Part shown: positions 17,174-25,132 of the stretch, one piece after another
Layout: every line of letters starts with the position of its first letter
Position numbering within the stretch: the first letter of the stretch is position 1
Source of the DNA: a virus
IMG/VR virus record: IMGVR_UViG_3300042261_001186
Span: 62,001-126,000 of that record
Reading direction: 5' to 3' (one strand)
Length of the DNA stretch: 64,000 nt
Translations under genes and position numbers: made by a program
The notes under the pieces: model-generated
The model's database searches: none
Told to the model about the DNA's origin: nothing
Seen by the model: only the letters and a program-made list of their open reading frames with translations

Positions 17174-18330
17174 AGAGTTATAGTTAAATATTTATTGTTG
17201 TAATCTGCCCAATAAAATCCATGCCCCATACTTAAAATATGATTTTTTATTCTGTGGAATAAATCTCCATTTGTACCATCTTTAAATGTAAATTGTATTG
17301 ATAATTTTTTAAACCTTACTTTTTCAAAAACATTCTTGAAATATTCAAATTGTCCATTATTTGTTATATGTATTACATAGTAATCCATATCATCTGAATA
17401 ATCATTAAAATATATTTTGTGATCAAAATATAATTCAGAAAAACTTTCTTTTTGAGATAATTTCAATATATTTTCAGATATAAAAGATAATTTCTTACTA
17501 GTTCTTTGACTATTTATTTCATGATTTAAAAGTGCCATACTTTCCCAATGAATATTTTGAAATATTCTTTTGAAACTATTTATATCTTTTGTTTTTCTTC
17601 TTTCTCTAATTTCATTATTTATTGCTGCAGTATCAGATAAGAAATTATTAGATTCATCAAGTTTTCTTGTTATAGAATCTTCTCTTGTTATGTACATATA
17701 TAATGCTCTTGGAATATGTAAATATTTACCATATTCTTCCATTTTCATTAAATGCACAAAATCATTAACTATATTTCTTATGTCTATTTTATTATCAGGA
17801 TTGAAATCTACATTAATATTTCTCCATGATCTACAATATCCAAGAATGAAACAATCGCTGAACATATCTTTTTCTATAGATGGATCATTTTTCTCATTTT
17901 CCATCCATCCCCATAAACTTTTATAATTTTCATAATCAAAATAAAGTGAACCACTATAAGAACTTCCTTTGAAATTATTTAATTCTGTTGTTATTAAAAC
18001 AACATCAGGGTATTTATTGAAGAAATAATTAATTACTTCTAGGGATTTTGGTACAAAATAATCATCAGAATCTATGTGTGTTATTGTATCACCTTTTGCA
18101 TATTTATGTGGATTCCAAAAAATTTCTTTTTTACTTTCTTGTTCAATATATCTTATTCTACCATCTCTTTTAGGTAATGATTTCACTAATTCGCTGGATT
18201 CCAAATTAGAACTAAAATCATCTGTTATAACCCATTCCCAATTAGTGAATGTTTGCCCAATGACGCTCTCATATAGTTTTTCAATAAAATGTATTTCTGT
18301 ATTGTAAAAAGTGGTAATAATACTTATCAT
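17170..18330 (-). CDS. GT2-family glycosyltransferase
   Basis: The first 110 of 386 residues are a GT-A fold: MISIITTFYN start, Q-T-F-T-N-W-E-W-V-I-T-D-D (nucleotide-binding strand) and H-I-D-S-D-D-Y-F (the DxD-like metal site, about residue 88). The C-terminal 200 residues are unassigned and may bind the acceptor. Phages use such enzymes to modify their DNA, virion proteins or the host surface; the acceptor cannot be read from the sequence. It is transcribed alone, between convergent 16991 and the Cys-rich pair. Confidence 0.85.
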   Translation of the reverse strand: MISIITTFYNTEIHFIEKLYESVIGQTFTNWEWVITDDFSSNLESSELVKSLPKRDGRIRYIEQESKKEIFWNPHKYAKGDTITHIDSDDYFVPKSLEVINYFFNKYPDVVLITTELNNFKGSSYSGSLYFDYENYKSLWGWMENEKNDPSIEKDMFSDCFILGYCRSWRNINVDFNPDNKIDIRNIVNDFVHLMKMEEYGKYLHIPRALYMYITREDSITRKLDESNNFLSDTAAINNEIRERRKTKDINSFKRIFQNIHWESMALLNHEINSQRTSKKLSFISENILKLSQKESFSELYFDHKIYFNDYSDDMDYYVIHITNNGQFEYFKNVFEKVRFKKLSIQFTFKDGTNGDLFHRIKNHILSMGHGFYWADYNNKYLTITL

Positions 18331-18405
18331 ATAAAAAAATTATTTTTCTTTTATATGATAAAGCTTAATGAAAGATTAATTTATTTTAGACACTCAAGTA
18401 TTTCT

Positions 18406-18759
18406 TCAGAACCATTCTATGTCTTCTTCTTTTATTATTTCTTTTGGACCACCCAATATTCTCAGTAATGCTGCTTCTGGATCTTTGTAGCATATATTGT
18501 CTATCATAACATAACCATTAACATCATTGGCACATGCTTGACAAACAAAGAAAACAGCATATCTCTCCTCGGTTTTTGATATATCTTCTTTTACTTGCTC
18601 AATCCAATTATCCCCTGGTTCATCTTTTTCTATGGAAACTTGCATATTTGCTGAATCATAATATATTAACAAGCAATTGTCTTCACCACACTCATTACAC
18701 CTAGAATCTTTGAAAATCAATCCTTCATTTATGAAACTTGAGTATTTCTTTAGTACCAT
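18406..18759 (-). CDS. Cys-rich head-peptide protein with IEW tail (a)
   Basis: The 117-residue protein starts MVLKKYSSFINEGLIFKD, with F-I-N-E|G fitting the presumed cut site. Then come R-C-N-E-C-G-E-D-N-C and F-F-V-C-Q-A-C-A, two CxxC-type pairs that could hold one zinc. It ends K-E-E-D-I-E-W-F. Its ATG lies inside the last codons of the upstream paralogue (10-base overlap), the same seam as in the large arrays. It is a sister of the next gene. Confidence 0.75.
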   Translation of the reverse strand: MVLKKYSSFINEGLIFKDSRCNECGEDNCLLIYYDSANMQVSIEKDEPGDNWIEQVKEDISKTEERYAVFFVCQACANDVNGYVMIDNICYKDPEAALLRILGGPKEIIKEEDIEWF

Positions 18760-19127
18760 TCTATATTTTCATCTTTTATTATTTCTGGTGGTTCGGACAT
18801 TGCTATTATTTTCTTAAGAGCTTTGTATGAATCTTTATATCTTTTACCATCAATCACAACACTTCCACTTGATTCATCTTCACATTCATTGCAAGCATAA
18901 AAAGTATTGTAATTGTTGTTAGTCTCAATATCATTTTTTATGTCATTTAAGGTGATATTTTTCATAGATTGACCATTTGAATTCAAAATTGTACCATCTG
19001 ATTCTATATCGATCTCACCAAGTTTTGTTGACCTATATATTATTACTATAGTATTATTTTCACCACAAACAGAACATTGAGATTTAAATAATCTACTCTC
19101 ATTCAAAAATTCTAGGAAATTCCTCAT
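18750..19127 (-). CDS. Cys-rich head-peptide protein with IEW tail (b)
   Basis: This 125-residue paralogue of the gene at 18406 has the start MRNFLEFLNESRLFKS, Q-C-S-V-C-G-E-N-N-T, F-Y-A-C-N-E-C-E and tail K-D-E-N-I-E-W-Y. The N-E-S-R-L-F-K-S block after the cut site is also present, as N-E-G-R-L-F-K-S, in the protein at 19151, so this head peptide has moved between unrelated bodies. Likely zinc-binding; function unknown. Confidence 0.75.
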   Translation of the reverse strand: MRNFLEFLNESRLFKSQCSVCGENNTIVIIYRSTKLGEIDIESDGTILNSNGQSMKNITLNDIKNDIETNNNYNTFYACNECEDESSGSVVIDGKRYKDSYKALKKIIAMSEPPEIIKDENIEWY

Positions 19128-19150
19128 AACTTAATTTTCGTCTATATTCA

Positions 19151-19861
19151 TTATCTACCACGGGGACCTACTTTACCTAAATATTTATTAAATCTCCATT
19201 GACGTTTACCAATTTGAACATCATGATTTTGTAAATATTTTAATACCTTTTCAGCAATTTCATCATCTTCTTTTGGTGGATCAGATTTAAATAATCTACC
19301 TTCATTTATAAATGTTGTATAATTCTTAATTACTCTTTCTTCTATTTTCTGAGGTTGGACTTTTTGTACTTGTGGTTCTTCTTCAGGTGATTGTCCTTGA
19401 ATTTTTTGTTCCATACCTCTATTGTTAGGTATTCCTTGAGGTTGGTTTTGTGTTTGTGGAATAACTTTTTGAAGGGTTGTATCAACAACTTCTTTAGATA
19501 AATCAACATCAAATATTTCACCACCCCTTATTTCACCACCTTCTATTTTACCTCCTATGAATCTACCTCCAAAAATAATTCCATTTTTAAATATACCATT
19601 ATACCAAGTACCATTATACCAGACACCACCTTCCCAAGTACCATATTTCCATTGACCATCTCTGAAAACACCATATACCCAAGTACCATTAAAGAAAACA
19701 CCAGCATTAAACACTAATGTGTTTTTAGTTATTTCTAATCTAACATTTTCAACTTCACAATCTAGGAACCAATCAAATTTACATTTAATAAGTATTTCCT
19801 CAATCTTTGCTGTTTCAGTATAGATTTTGTCTTGATATTTCAGTTCTTTATAACGATTCAT
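19151..19861 (-). CDS. W-x-x-G repeat protein with an internal head peptide
   Basis: In this 236-residue protein residues about 20-115 resemble the start of the fibre at 9091, with repeats such as G-T-W-V-Y-G-V-F-R-D-G and W-Y-N-G-T-W-Y-N-G-I-F. A Gln/Pro-rich linker follows (about 125-175). Then comes N-Y-T-T-F-I-N-E-G-R-L-F-K-S, a head-peptide-like block in the middle of the chain rather than at the start, and a basic C-terminus. It looks like a fusion of a fibre-like piece to a packaged protein, or an in-line cleavage site. Confidence 0.7.
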   Translation of the reverse strand: MNRYKELKYQDKIYTETAKIEEILIKCKFDWFLDCEVENVRLEITKNTLVFNAGVFFNGTWVYGVFRDGQWKYGTWEGGVWYNGTWYNGIFKNGIIFGGRFIGGKIEGGEIRGGEIFDVDLSKEVVDTTLQKVIPQTQNQPQGIPNNRGMEQKIQGQSPEEEPQVQKVQPQKIEERVIKNYTTFINEGRLFKSDPPKEDDEIAEKVLKYLQNHDVQIGKRQWRFNKYLGKVGPRGR

Positions 19862-19866
19862 AATCC

Positions 19867-19877
19867 TATATATTAAT
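19867..19877 (-). promoter_or_regulatory. Late-type promoter box
   Basis: On the minus strand ATTAATATATA ends 5 bases before the ATG at 19861. Confidence 0.5.
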
Positions 19878-19888
19878 TTTTTAATTCA

Positions 19889-20767
19889 TTAAATAAATGG
19901 TGCACAAGTATATCTTTTCATTGGTAATCTATTATAACCAACTTTATCTCTAACATTTTCATAATTGGACAGAAAATATTTGTTACCTTCTGTGTAGAAA
20001 TACCTCATAGTATCCATATATGGGTTGAATCTTGGATGACCATAATTTCTTTTCACATAAACTTTGAATATATTATTAGGTGCCCAACCTTGTTTATCAT
20101 CATACATCAACCATTTGTTTTGTCTGGCATAATTAATGAACATTTGCTGAACAGCATAATTAGAATAGTAAATCCTATCCATATAAGTTCTTCCTGCTGG
20201 TTCATCCAATTTCCATACTATGGCCCTACCCAATAGTTTATTATTGTCATCTGTCAATATCAACAAATTTATCTTATCTGGATTTTCTGCATAAATTCTA
20301 AATTTTAATTGTGAGAAAATTCCCCTCATACAAGAACTATGTAATGGTGATCCTCTATCTCTATTTGTGTAATTCCATCCTAGATACCATCTATTTATAG
20401 CTAAACCATCAACTAATCTAAACCTACTATTTTCTTTATATTGTTTATAAAAACCTTTGTACCTATTAACACACATTTCAACATTATGTTCATTAAAAAC
20501 ATCTTTTGGAAAAAAGGTTTCTAGGGAATTTAAAAATCTCCCATATTTTATTTCTTGTCTAGCATTAGGTTTATCAACATGAATATAAGATATTACATCA
20601 TCTCTATCTGTGATTTTAAGGTCATATATCTTTCCAGTTTTACCAGCTAATTTTCTCAATTCATAAATTTTTGAGAAAACATTGTCCCAACTGACTTTAT
20701 CAAAAGTGACTTCATGAAATAGGTCTTCTTTTGGTTTTCTTTCGAATGTTCTTTTTACTTCTTCCAT
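19889..20767 (-). CDS. SCMR-family protein, copy 5
   Basis: This 292-residue paralogue is away from the main cluster. It keeps S-S-C-M-R-G, L-K-F-R-I-Y-A-E-N-P, strand LLILTDDNNK, L-G-R-A-I-V-W, Y-M-D-R-I-Y, N-K-W-L-M-Y and N-P-Y-M-D-T-M-R-Y-F. The usual head peptide is missing: it starts MEEVKRTFERKPKED, so either it is not packaged or uses another signal. The G-R-L-S-S-x-x-G-N end of the other copies is replaced by a different tail (PMKRYTCAPFI). Confidence 0.7.
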   Translation of the reverse strand: MEEVKRTFERKPKEDLFHEVTFDKVSWDNVFSKIYELRKLAGKTGKIYDLKITDRDDVISYIHVDKPNARQEIKYGRFLNSLETFFPKDVFNEHNVEMCVNRYKGFYKQYKENSRFRLVDGLAINRWYLGWNYTNRDRGSPLHSSCMRGIFSQLKFRIYAENPDKINLLILTDDNNKLLGRAIVWKLDEPAGRTYMDRIYYSNYAVQQMFINYARQNKWLMYDDKQGWAPNNIFKVYVKRNYGHPRFNPYMDTMRYFYTEGNKYFLSNYENVRDKVGYNRLPMKRYTCAPFI

Positions 20768-20772
20768 GAAAC

Positions 20773-20783
20773 TATATATTAAA
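20773..20783 (-). promoter_or_regulatory. Late-type promoter box
   Basis: TTTAATATATA on the minus strand, exactly 5 bases before the ATG at 20767. Confidence 0.55.
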
Positions 20784-20838
20784 TAAAAAATTCAAACTTT
20801 ATATTACATATCATATAAAATAAAATAAAATCATATTT

Positions 20839-21798
20839 ATGCTCGAAGGTAAAAGATTTCAAAATAATGAAAATGGTGATATAGTAGAGGTTATAGCAGA
20901 TACTGGAATGTTCTACAACCTAAGTAATGGTTCAAATATTAAAAGAGATATATTTTTTCAAAAATATTCAGAAATGGTAGATCCAACTAGTTTTTTCCAA
21001 AAACAAACGGTTGCAGGTCTTTCAAATTTGGCTGAACAATTCAAAAATTTAGATTCTAGGAATGCTGTAGATGGTGATATGCCACCAACAGTTAGACATA
21101 TATCAGAATCAACAGGTAATTATTCACCACCAACACCTGAACAAGACAGACAAGAAATGATTAGGAGATATAATGAAAATCAAGCTAAAAAAGATTTATC
21201 ACAATATAAAGTATTTGATAATGAAGATGAAGCAGCATCTGATTTTGAGAGAAGACAAAAAGAAATTCAACAAAATCAAATACAACAAAGAAATAAATCT
21301 TTAAGACAACAAAAATTAGAAGAAGAAGAGAGATTTTTAAGGGGAGAACAAAACATTCAAAATGTAGAATATACAGAACCAACACCACAAGAATTTACAC
21401 AACCTGCTTATGTATCTAAAGATGAAGAAGCTTATAGATTTTTCAAATCTTTTAAAAGAGTGTATCCTGTAAAGTTGTCCATAGATTTTGATGAAAAAAT
21501 TGCAGAACCTAATTTTTTAAAAATGATGGTTACTAATATGGAAGCTGATATTATTCAATATTATACAAAAGAAATTATGAATAGAATTCATAATGATCCT
21601 GGTTATTTGGAAACAAAAATATATGAAAAACTTAGGTCTATAGTTTTTGAAGAAGAACAAAAAAAACCTAAAAGAACTATTAAACCTAAAGTTGTTAAAG
21701 AAGAAGTTAAAGTTCCAACTAAAAAACAACCTAAGAAAAGAGTTATACCTTCTGTTCCACCTAAGGATAGAGAGAGATTACAAGAGGGGGTTGAATAA
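20839..21798 (+). CDS. Unknown Gln/Glu-rich protein
   Basis: The first 45 of 319 residues are SH3-like in look (GKRFQNNENGDIVEVIADTG). Residues about 95-190 are a Gln/Glu/Lys-rich helix typical of coiled coils, and the end is Lys/Pro-rich (KPKVVKEEVKVPTKKQPKKR). The pattern fits a scaffold or virion-associated protein. It heads a four-gene run to 22855. Confidence 0.65.
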   Translation: MLEGKRFQNNENGDIVEVIADTGMFYNLSNGSNIKRDIFFQKYSEMVDPTSFFQKQTVAGLSNLAEQFKNLDSRNAVDGDMPPTVRHISESTGNYSPPTPEQDRQEMIRRYNENQAKKDLSQYKVFDNEDEAASDFERRQKEIQQNQIQQRNKSLRQQKLEEEERFLRGEQNIQNVEYTEPTPQEFTQPAYVSKDEEAYRFFKSFKRVYPVKLSIDFDEKIAEPNFLKMMVTNMEADIIQYYTKEIMNRIHNDPGYLETKIYEKLRSIVFEEEQKKPKRTIKPKVVKEEVKVPTKKQPKKRVIPSVPPKDRERLQEGVE

Positions 21799-21816
21799 AA
21801 AATAATATATAAAATT

Positions 21817-22188
21817 ATGATAGATAAATTACTTGAAGACGCCTTTAAAATATTTGGGTGGGAAGTTGAATATTTCATTACAGAACAAAGTAAAGAAGAA
21901 ACATTAGATAATTATAAATTAACAAATATAGTTGATAAGGTATGTATTAAAGTTTTAATTGATGATAATATAAATAATGTAAAAAACTTTAAAATAAAAA
22001 TTTTAAAGAGTACATTTTTAGAAAACAAAAAACCTAGTGTAAATGACATAATTTATATACCAGGTGTCAAAAGACTTTATTATGTTGAAAAAGTATTGGA
22101 TGAAGATGAAAATATGATGTCAGGAGGAATTTGCTTTTTTAATGTTGAATTGTCTCAATATGAAATTAAATTTAAAATAAATGGATAA
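21817..22188 (+). CDS. Unknown 123-residue protein
   Basis: A mixed alpha/beta protein beginning MIDKLLEDAFKIFGWEVEYF, with a strand-rich C-terminal half (DIIYIPGVKRLYYVEKVL). It is preceded by an 18-base gap and overlaps the next start by 8 bases, so it is part of an operon with its neighbours. No family recognised. Confidence 0.65.
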   Translation: MIDKLLEDAFKIFGWEVEYFITEQSKEETLDNYKLTNIVDKVCIKVLIDDNINNVKNFKIKILKSTFLENKKPSVNDIIYIPGVKRLYYVEKVLDEDENMMSGGICFFNVELSQYEIKFKING

Positions 22189-22531
22189 AAAATTTATAGA
22201 ACAAGCTAAGAACATTAGAAGAGAATACATTAAAAGTGTTAATGACATATTGTCTTGTGAGGATAAAATAAATTATTATAAAACTAAATTATCTGAAGTT
22301 CAACTTAATATGCAAAGTACTAGTAAAGATGATATACGTATTAAAATGATGGATATAGAGAAAAATATAAAAGTTATTGAAAATCTAATGAATCCTCATA
22401 CAAATAAAGTAAAATCTCTTGAAAAAGAAGCTGATATTTTGTTTGAAAATATAATGGAAAGACATCCAAATTATACTAAGGAAGATATTCAAAATGAACT
22501 TATTCCACACCTAAAAGAAATCAAATTTTAA
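22181..22531 (+). CDS. Unknown coiled-coil protein
   Basis: Nearly the whole 116-residue chain is charged helix with heptad-like hydrophobics (INYYKTKLSEVQLNMQ; MDIEKNIKVIENLM). It overlaps the upstream gene by 8 bases, and the next gene starts immediately after its stop (TAAATGG), suggesting coupled translation. Possible scaffold or assembly factor; not identified. Confidence 0.65.
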   Translation: MDKKFIEQAKNIRREYIKSVNDILSCEDKINYYKTKLSEVQLNMQSTSKDDIRIKMMDIEKNIKVIENLMNPHTNKVKSLEKEADILFENIMERHPNYTKEDIQNELIPHLKEIKF

Positions 22532-22855
22532 ATGGAAGAATTAGACTTAACCTCTTATGATGATTTGATGAAATCATATCACCTTGTAAGAAAAATATAT
22601 GAAATTCATAATAAATTCAAAGATTTGGAAGATGATCCAATAGAATATAAATCTATTAATGTTAATTTAGATTTACTTGATATAATAATGGAAGTAAATT
22701 TTGTATTTTCACCAAAAATTGGTATATTGAGTAAGATTGATAAAGTAACAAAAGTGGGTGTATTACTTAATATTGAGGTTTTCTTGGAACCAGGTTTAGA
22801 GAATAAAGTAGTTTTTAATGGAAGAGAAAACTATGAATTAATAGTTAAAATATAA
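22532..22855 (+). CDS. Unknown 107-residue protein
   Basis: An N-terminal helix (SYDDLMKSYHLVRKIYEIHN) is followed by strands (LDIIMEVNFVFSPKIG; VGVLLNIEVFLEPG). The start codon directly abuts the preceding stop. No family recognised. It is the last gene before a host-type promoter that starts a new unit. Confidence 0.65.
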   Translation: MEELDLTSYDDLMKSYHLVRKIYEIHNKFKDLEDDPIEYKSINVNLDLLDIIMEVNFVFSPKIGILSKIDKVTKVGVLLNIEVFLEPGLENKVVFNGRENYELIVKI

Positions 22856-22886
22856 TTTTTTATATCAATAATTATGTTTATATTTG
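22856..22886 (+). promoter_or_regulatory. Bacteroidetes-type promoter
   Basis: TATATTTG (22879-22886) fits the -7 box TAnnTTTG. TTTT at 22856-22859 lies at the right place for the -33 box, with 19 bases between. It would start the operon from 22910. Confidence 0.55.
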
Positions 22887-22909
22887 TATAATAAATAAAA
22901 TTTTTCAAA

Positions 22910-23248
22910 ATGGCAACATTGTTCAGACCAGTTGGGTTAAAAGAACTTCTTCTGATAAAAAATTCTGGCTGGACAAAATTTCCACCTAGATTACCAGAAC
23001 AGCCAATATTTTATCCTGTCTTAAATGAAGAATATGCTACACAAATAACTAAAGATTGGAATGTTAAATCAACTGGTTTTGGATTTGTCACAAAATTCAA
23101 TATTGATGATGAATATTTTAATACTTTTGAAATACACAATGTTGGGGCAAAAATTCATAATGAACTTTGGGTTCCAGCTAGACAACTTAATGAATTTAAT
23201 AAACATATAATAGGAAAAATAGAAATCACTAAATCTTTTAAAAAATGA
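22910..23248 (+). CDS. Homologue of small bacterial 'ADP-ribosylation/crystallin J1' proteins
   Basis: The 112 residues match from memory a bacterial family with the pattern RPVGLKEL...GWxxFPPRLPEQPIF, then Y-P-V-L-N-E-E-Y-A-x-Q-I-x-x-D-W-N, G-F-V-T-x-F and E-L-W-V-P-A-x-x-L-x-E-F-N-x-H-I-x-G. The family is often auto-labelled 'ADP-ribosylation/crystallin J1', but its real activity is not established. The close match in a phage implies recent gain from a host. It is coupled to the HD hydrolase gene by a 4-base overlap. Confidence 0.65.
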   Translation: MATLFRPVGLKELLLIKNSGWTKFPPRLPEQPIFYPVLNEEYATQITKDWNVKSTGFGFVTKFNIDDEYFNTFEIHNVGAKIHNELWVPARQLNEFNKHIIGKIEITKSFKK

Positions 23249-23787
23249 AATTCTTCGATAGATTTATTTTAGCACCTTATATAATGAAGGCTACATCCCT
23301 TATAGGTGTTCATCGTAGATGTGGTGGAAATCAATTCAGACACCAATTTGCAACACTTGGAATTTTATTGGACTATAAATATTTTGATGATAGTGTCTTA
23401 CTCAAGGCTTCACTCATTCACGATTTACTTGAAGATTGGGGTGATGAACAAATTGAAGCAATAAGAAACCTTGATGAAGATGGATACCAAGTTATTGAAT
23501 TGGTTAAAGAAGTCACCAAGAGTAAAGATGAACCTAAAGAAGTGTATCTTAAAAGAATACTTGATAGTGGTTCAGATAGAGCTAAAATCCTTAAATGTGC
23601 AGACAGAATAAGTAATTTAACAGACTTACATTTAGATACACACACATCAGGAAAAATAGCATTATATTTAGATAATACTGAAAAATTTATTATTCCAATG
23701 GCATTAGCTGTATCTAATATAGATTTTGTGAAAGAACTTGCAGATTTAATTATAGAAAGAAGATTATTAATTGAAACCAAAAAATAA
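23245..23787 (+). CDS. HD-domain hydrolase, SpoT-like
   Basis: This 180-residue protein has the metal-binding HD pattern: H-R-R-C-G-G-N-Q-F-R-H, then A-S-L-I-H-D-L-L-E-D (the HDxxED signature of SpoT/Mesh1 hydrolases), and K-C-A-D-R-I-S-N-L-T-D-L. Such enzymes split 3'-phosphates from (p)ppGpp or related nucleotides. A phage could use one to blunt the starvation alarm or to change nucleotide pools; the substrate is not certain. It starts 4 bases inside the previous gene. Confidence 0.7.
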   Translation: MKFFDRFILAPYIMKATSLIGVHRRCGGNQFRHQFATLGILLDYKYFDDSVLLKASLIHDLLEDWGDEQIEAIRNLDEDGYQVIELVKEVTKSKDEPKEVYLKRILDSGSDRAKILKCADRISNLTDLHLDTHTSGKIALYLDNTEKFIIPMALAVSNIDFVKELADLIIERRLLIETKK

Positions 23788-23793
23788 ATAGAT

Positions 23794-24012
23794 ATGAAAA
23801 ACAAATATTTTGAAAATTGGACACCTAATGTTATAAATAGAAATTATAATGAAATGTATGTATCATATTTGAAAAGTAAAATAAATAATTATCCTGAAAT
23901 TAAATTAAAATATGATAATATTGATTTAGATTCAATGAATAAAGATGATATTAGTATTGAAGCCAAGAAAATAGATGAAATGATAACTGAAATTAAAAAT
24001 AAAAACAAATGA
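23794..24012 (+). CDS. Unknown 72-residue protein
   Basis: Asn/Lys/Asp-rich, mostly helical (NRNYNEMYVSYLKSKINNYP), ending in a Lys-rich helix. Its stop overlaps the YqeY start by 4 bases. No family recognised. Confidence 0.6.
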   Translation: MKNKYFENWTPNVINRNYNEMYVSYLKSKINNYPEIKLKYDNIDLDSMNKDDISIEAKKIDEMITEIKNKNK

Positions 24013-24458
24013 TTGAAAACACAATTAACACAGACATCAAGAATGCAATGATGGAAAAAAATGCAATGAGACTAGAAGCTCTCAGAACCATCAAAACAGC
24101 AATTCAATTAGAAAAAGCTAAAGAAGGAACTGAATTGACTGATGAACAAGTTATTAAAATTATACAAAAACTAGTCAGTCAAAGAACAGAATCAGCAGTT
24201 CAATATGCAAGTGCTGACAGAGTAGACTTAGTTGAACATGAATTGGATTTGGTTACGGTTTTCAAACTTTACTTACCAGAACAAATGTCTGAAGCTGAAA
24301 TCAATGCTAAAGTAAAGGAAATCATTACTAATGTTGGAGCAACATCTGTAAGGGATATGGGTAAAGTTATGTCTATTGTAAATAAAGATTTGGCTGGAAA
24401 AGTAGATGCTAAAGCAGTAGGACAATTAGTAAAACAATTATTAACCTTAAAAACTTAA
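24009..24458 (+). CDS. YqeY/GatB-domain protein
   Basis: This 149-residue protein follows the YqeY family end to end: a helical N-domain with R-L-E-A-L-R-T-I-K-T-A-I, T-D-E-Q-V-I-K-I-I-Q-K-L, then the tail domain with Y-L-P-E-Q-M-S-E-A-E-I, M-G-K-V-M and A-V-G-Q-L-V-K-Q-L. The tail resembles the tRNA-binding end of the amidotransferase subunit GatB, but the free-standing protein's job is unclear. It looks host-derived. Nearby tmRNA makes a translation-related role tempting but unproven. Confidence 0.85.
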   Translation: MIENTINTDIKNAMMEKNAMRLEALRTIKTAIQLEKAKEGTELTDEQVIKIIQKLVSQRTESAVQYASADRVDLVEHELDLVTVFKLYLPEQMSEAEINAKVKEIITNVGATSVRDMGKVMSIVNKDLAGKVDAKAVGQLVKQLLTLKT

Positions 24459-24462
24459 AATT

Positions 24463-24690
24463 ATGATTTTATTTATTGCAGAAGTAATATTGACCATTTT
24501 TGCATGGAGAAATGGTTGGAAATGGTTGGCTTTGATACCAATGGGTGTTATTTTCTTAATTGGTATGATTATTGGTTCTAGTGTGGCTATGTCAGGTGGG
24601 TCAATGGACAATTTAGGAGGTCTCTTTATGTTCGATCTTATGGCTATTGTGGTTTTGATCATTATGGTATGTAAGAAAAGAAAAATTTGA
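24463..24690 (+). CDS. Small membrane protein
   Basis: These 75 residues hold three hydrophobic spans (MILFIAEVILTIFAW; WLALIPMGVIFLIGMIIG; LMAIVVLIIMVC) with a Gly/Ser/Met loop and a basic end KKRKI. It follows YqeY by 4 bases and likely sits in the inner membrane. Function unknown. Confidence 0.65.
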   Translation: MILFIAEVILTIFAWRNGWKWLALIPMGVIFLIGMIIGSSVAMSGGSMDNLGGLFMFDLMAIVVLIIMVCKKRKI

Positions 24691-24716
24691 TAATTCAAAA
24701 AATTGTTGTATCTTTG
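24686..24716 (+). promoter_or_regulatory. Bacteroidetes-type promoter
   Basis: TTTG (24686-24689) and TATCTTTG (24709-24716) with 19 bases between are a near-ideal -33/-7 pair. It drives the 51-residue gene at 24730 and perhaps the RNA cluster behind it. Confidence 0.75.
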
Positions 24717-24729
24717 TTAAAATTATAAA

Positions 24730-24885
24730 ATGAAAAATATAAAACTTTTATTGGCTGGATTAGTGATAGGATTTGTGGTTTCTGAAGCTGTCGTTCAATA
24801 TAAAAAAATGAAAAATGAAAAAGAAATTGAAGACAAGGAAATCAGTGAATTACTCAAGTTGAAAAGAAAATACCCTAAAGTTTAA
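24730..24885 (+). CDS. Small membrane-anchored protein
   Basis: A 51-residue gene: MKNIKLLLAGLVIGFVVSEA forms one N-terminal membrane segment, then a charged helix (KKMKNEKEIEDKEISELL) and a basic end. It has a strong host-type promoter about 14 bases upstream. It resembles short single-span proteins of bacteria; function unknown. Confidence 0.6.
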   Translation: MKNIKLLLAGLVIGFVVSEAVVQYKKMKNEKEIEDKEISELLKLKRKYPKV

Positions 24886-24932
24886 ACTTTTTGGAAATAT
24901 GTGACTATTAAGAGATAATATATAGTAATATA

Positions 24933-25110
24933 TTGTTCTTTGAAAATATTTAAAAATTGTGAAAACGAAAGAACCCAAGACCCCATCGCATAGGGGAGAA
25001 CGCAACCTTAGGAAAAACCGAATGGTGTCGGTAGTCAGAAATGACGAAACTTAAGCAGGCGGATTGAAATGAAGATCCTTAATATTATGTGCGAACTTTT
25101 TTTAAATATT
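24933..25110 (+). ncRNA. Structured RNA A, upstream of tmRNA
   Basis: No ORF covers this stretch and it is far less AT-rich than its surroundings. Visible hairpins are CCCC-N8-GGGG near 24977-24992, ACCGA-N6-TCGGT, GTCA-GAAA-TGAC and GGAT...ATCC. It begins with TTGTTCTTTGAAAATAT, repeated just before the tmRNA, then TGAAAACGA. Later comes CTTAGGAAAAA. The same leader, TGAAAACGA and CTTAGGA blocks recur in the RNA at 35.8 kb, so this is one member of a two-copy RNA family. No known RNA class was recognised. Confidence 0.6.
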
Positions 25111-25115
25111 TTTAA

Positions 25116-25132
25116 TTGTTCTTTGAAAATAT
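25116..25132 (+). promoter_or_regulatory. boxA-like leader repeat before tmRNA
   Basis: TTGTTCTTTGAAAATAT is an exact second copy of 24933-24949 and ends right at the first base of the tmRNA. TGTTCTTTGA resembles the antitermination boxA seen in Bacteroidetes rRNA leaders (from memory). Confidence 0.45.

Noticed and set aside
24950-25110. Hammerhead ribozyme, group I intron or RNase P RNA in RNA A
   Set aside because: The conserved cores (CUGANGA with GAAA; the group I P7 region; the RNase P conserved blocks) are not present in the right order. The GACGAAAC string alone is not enough.
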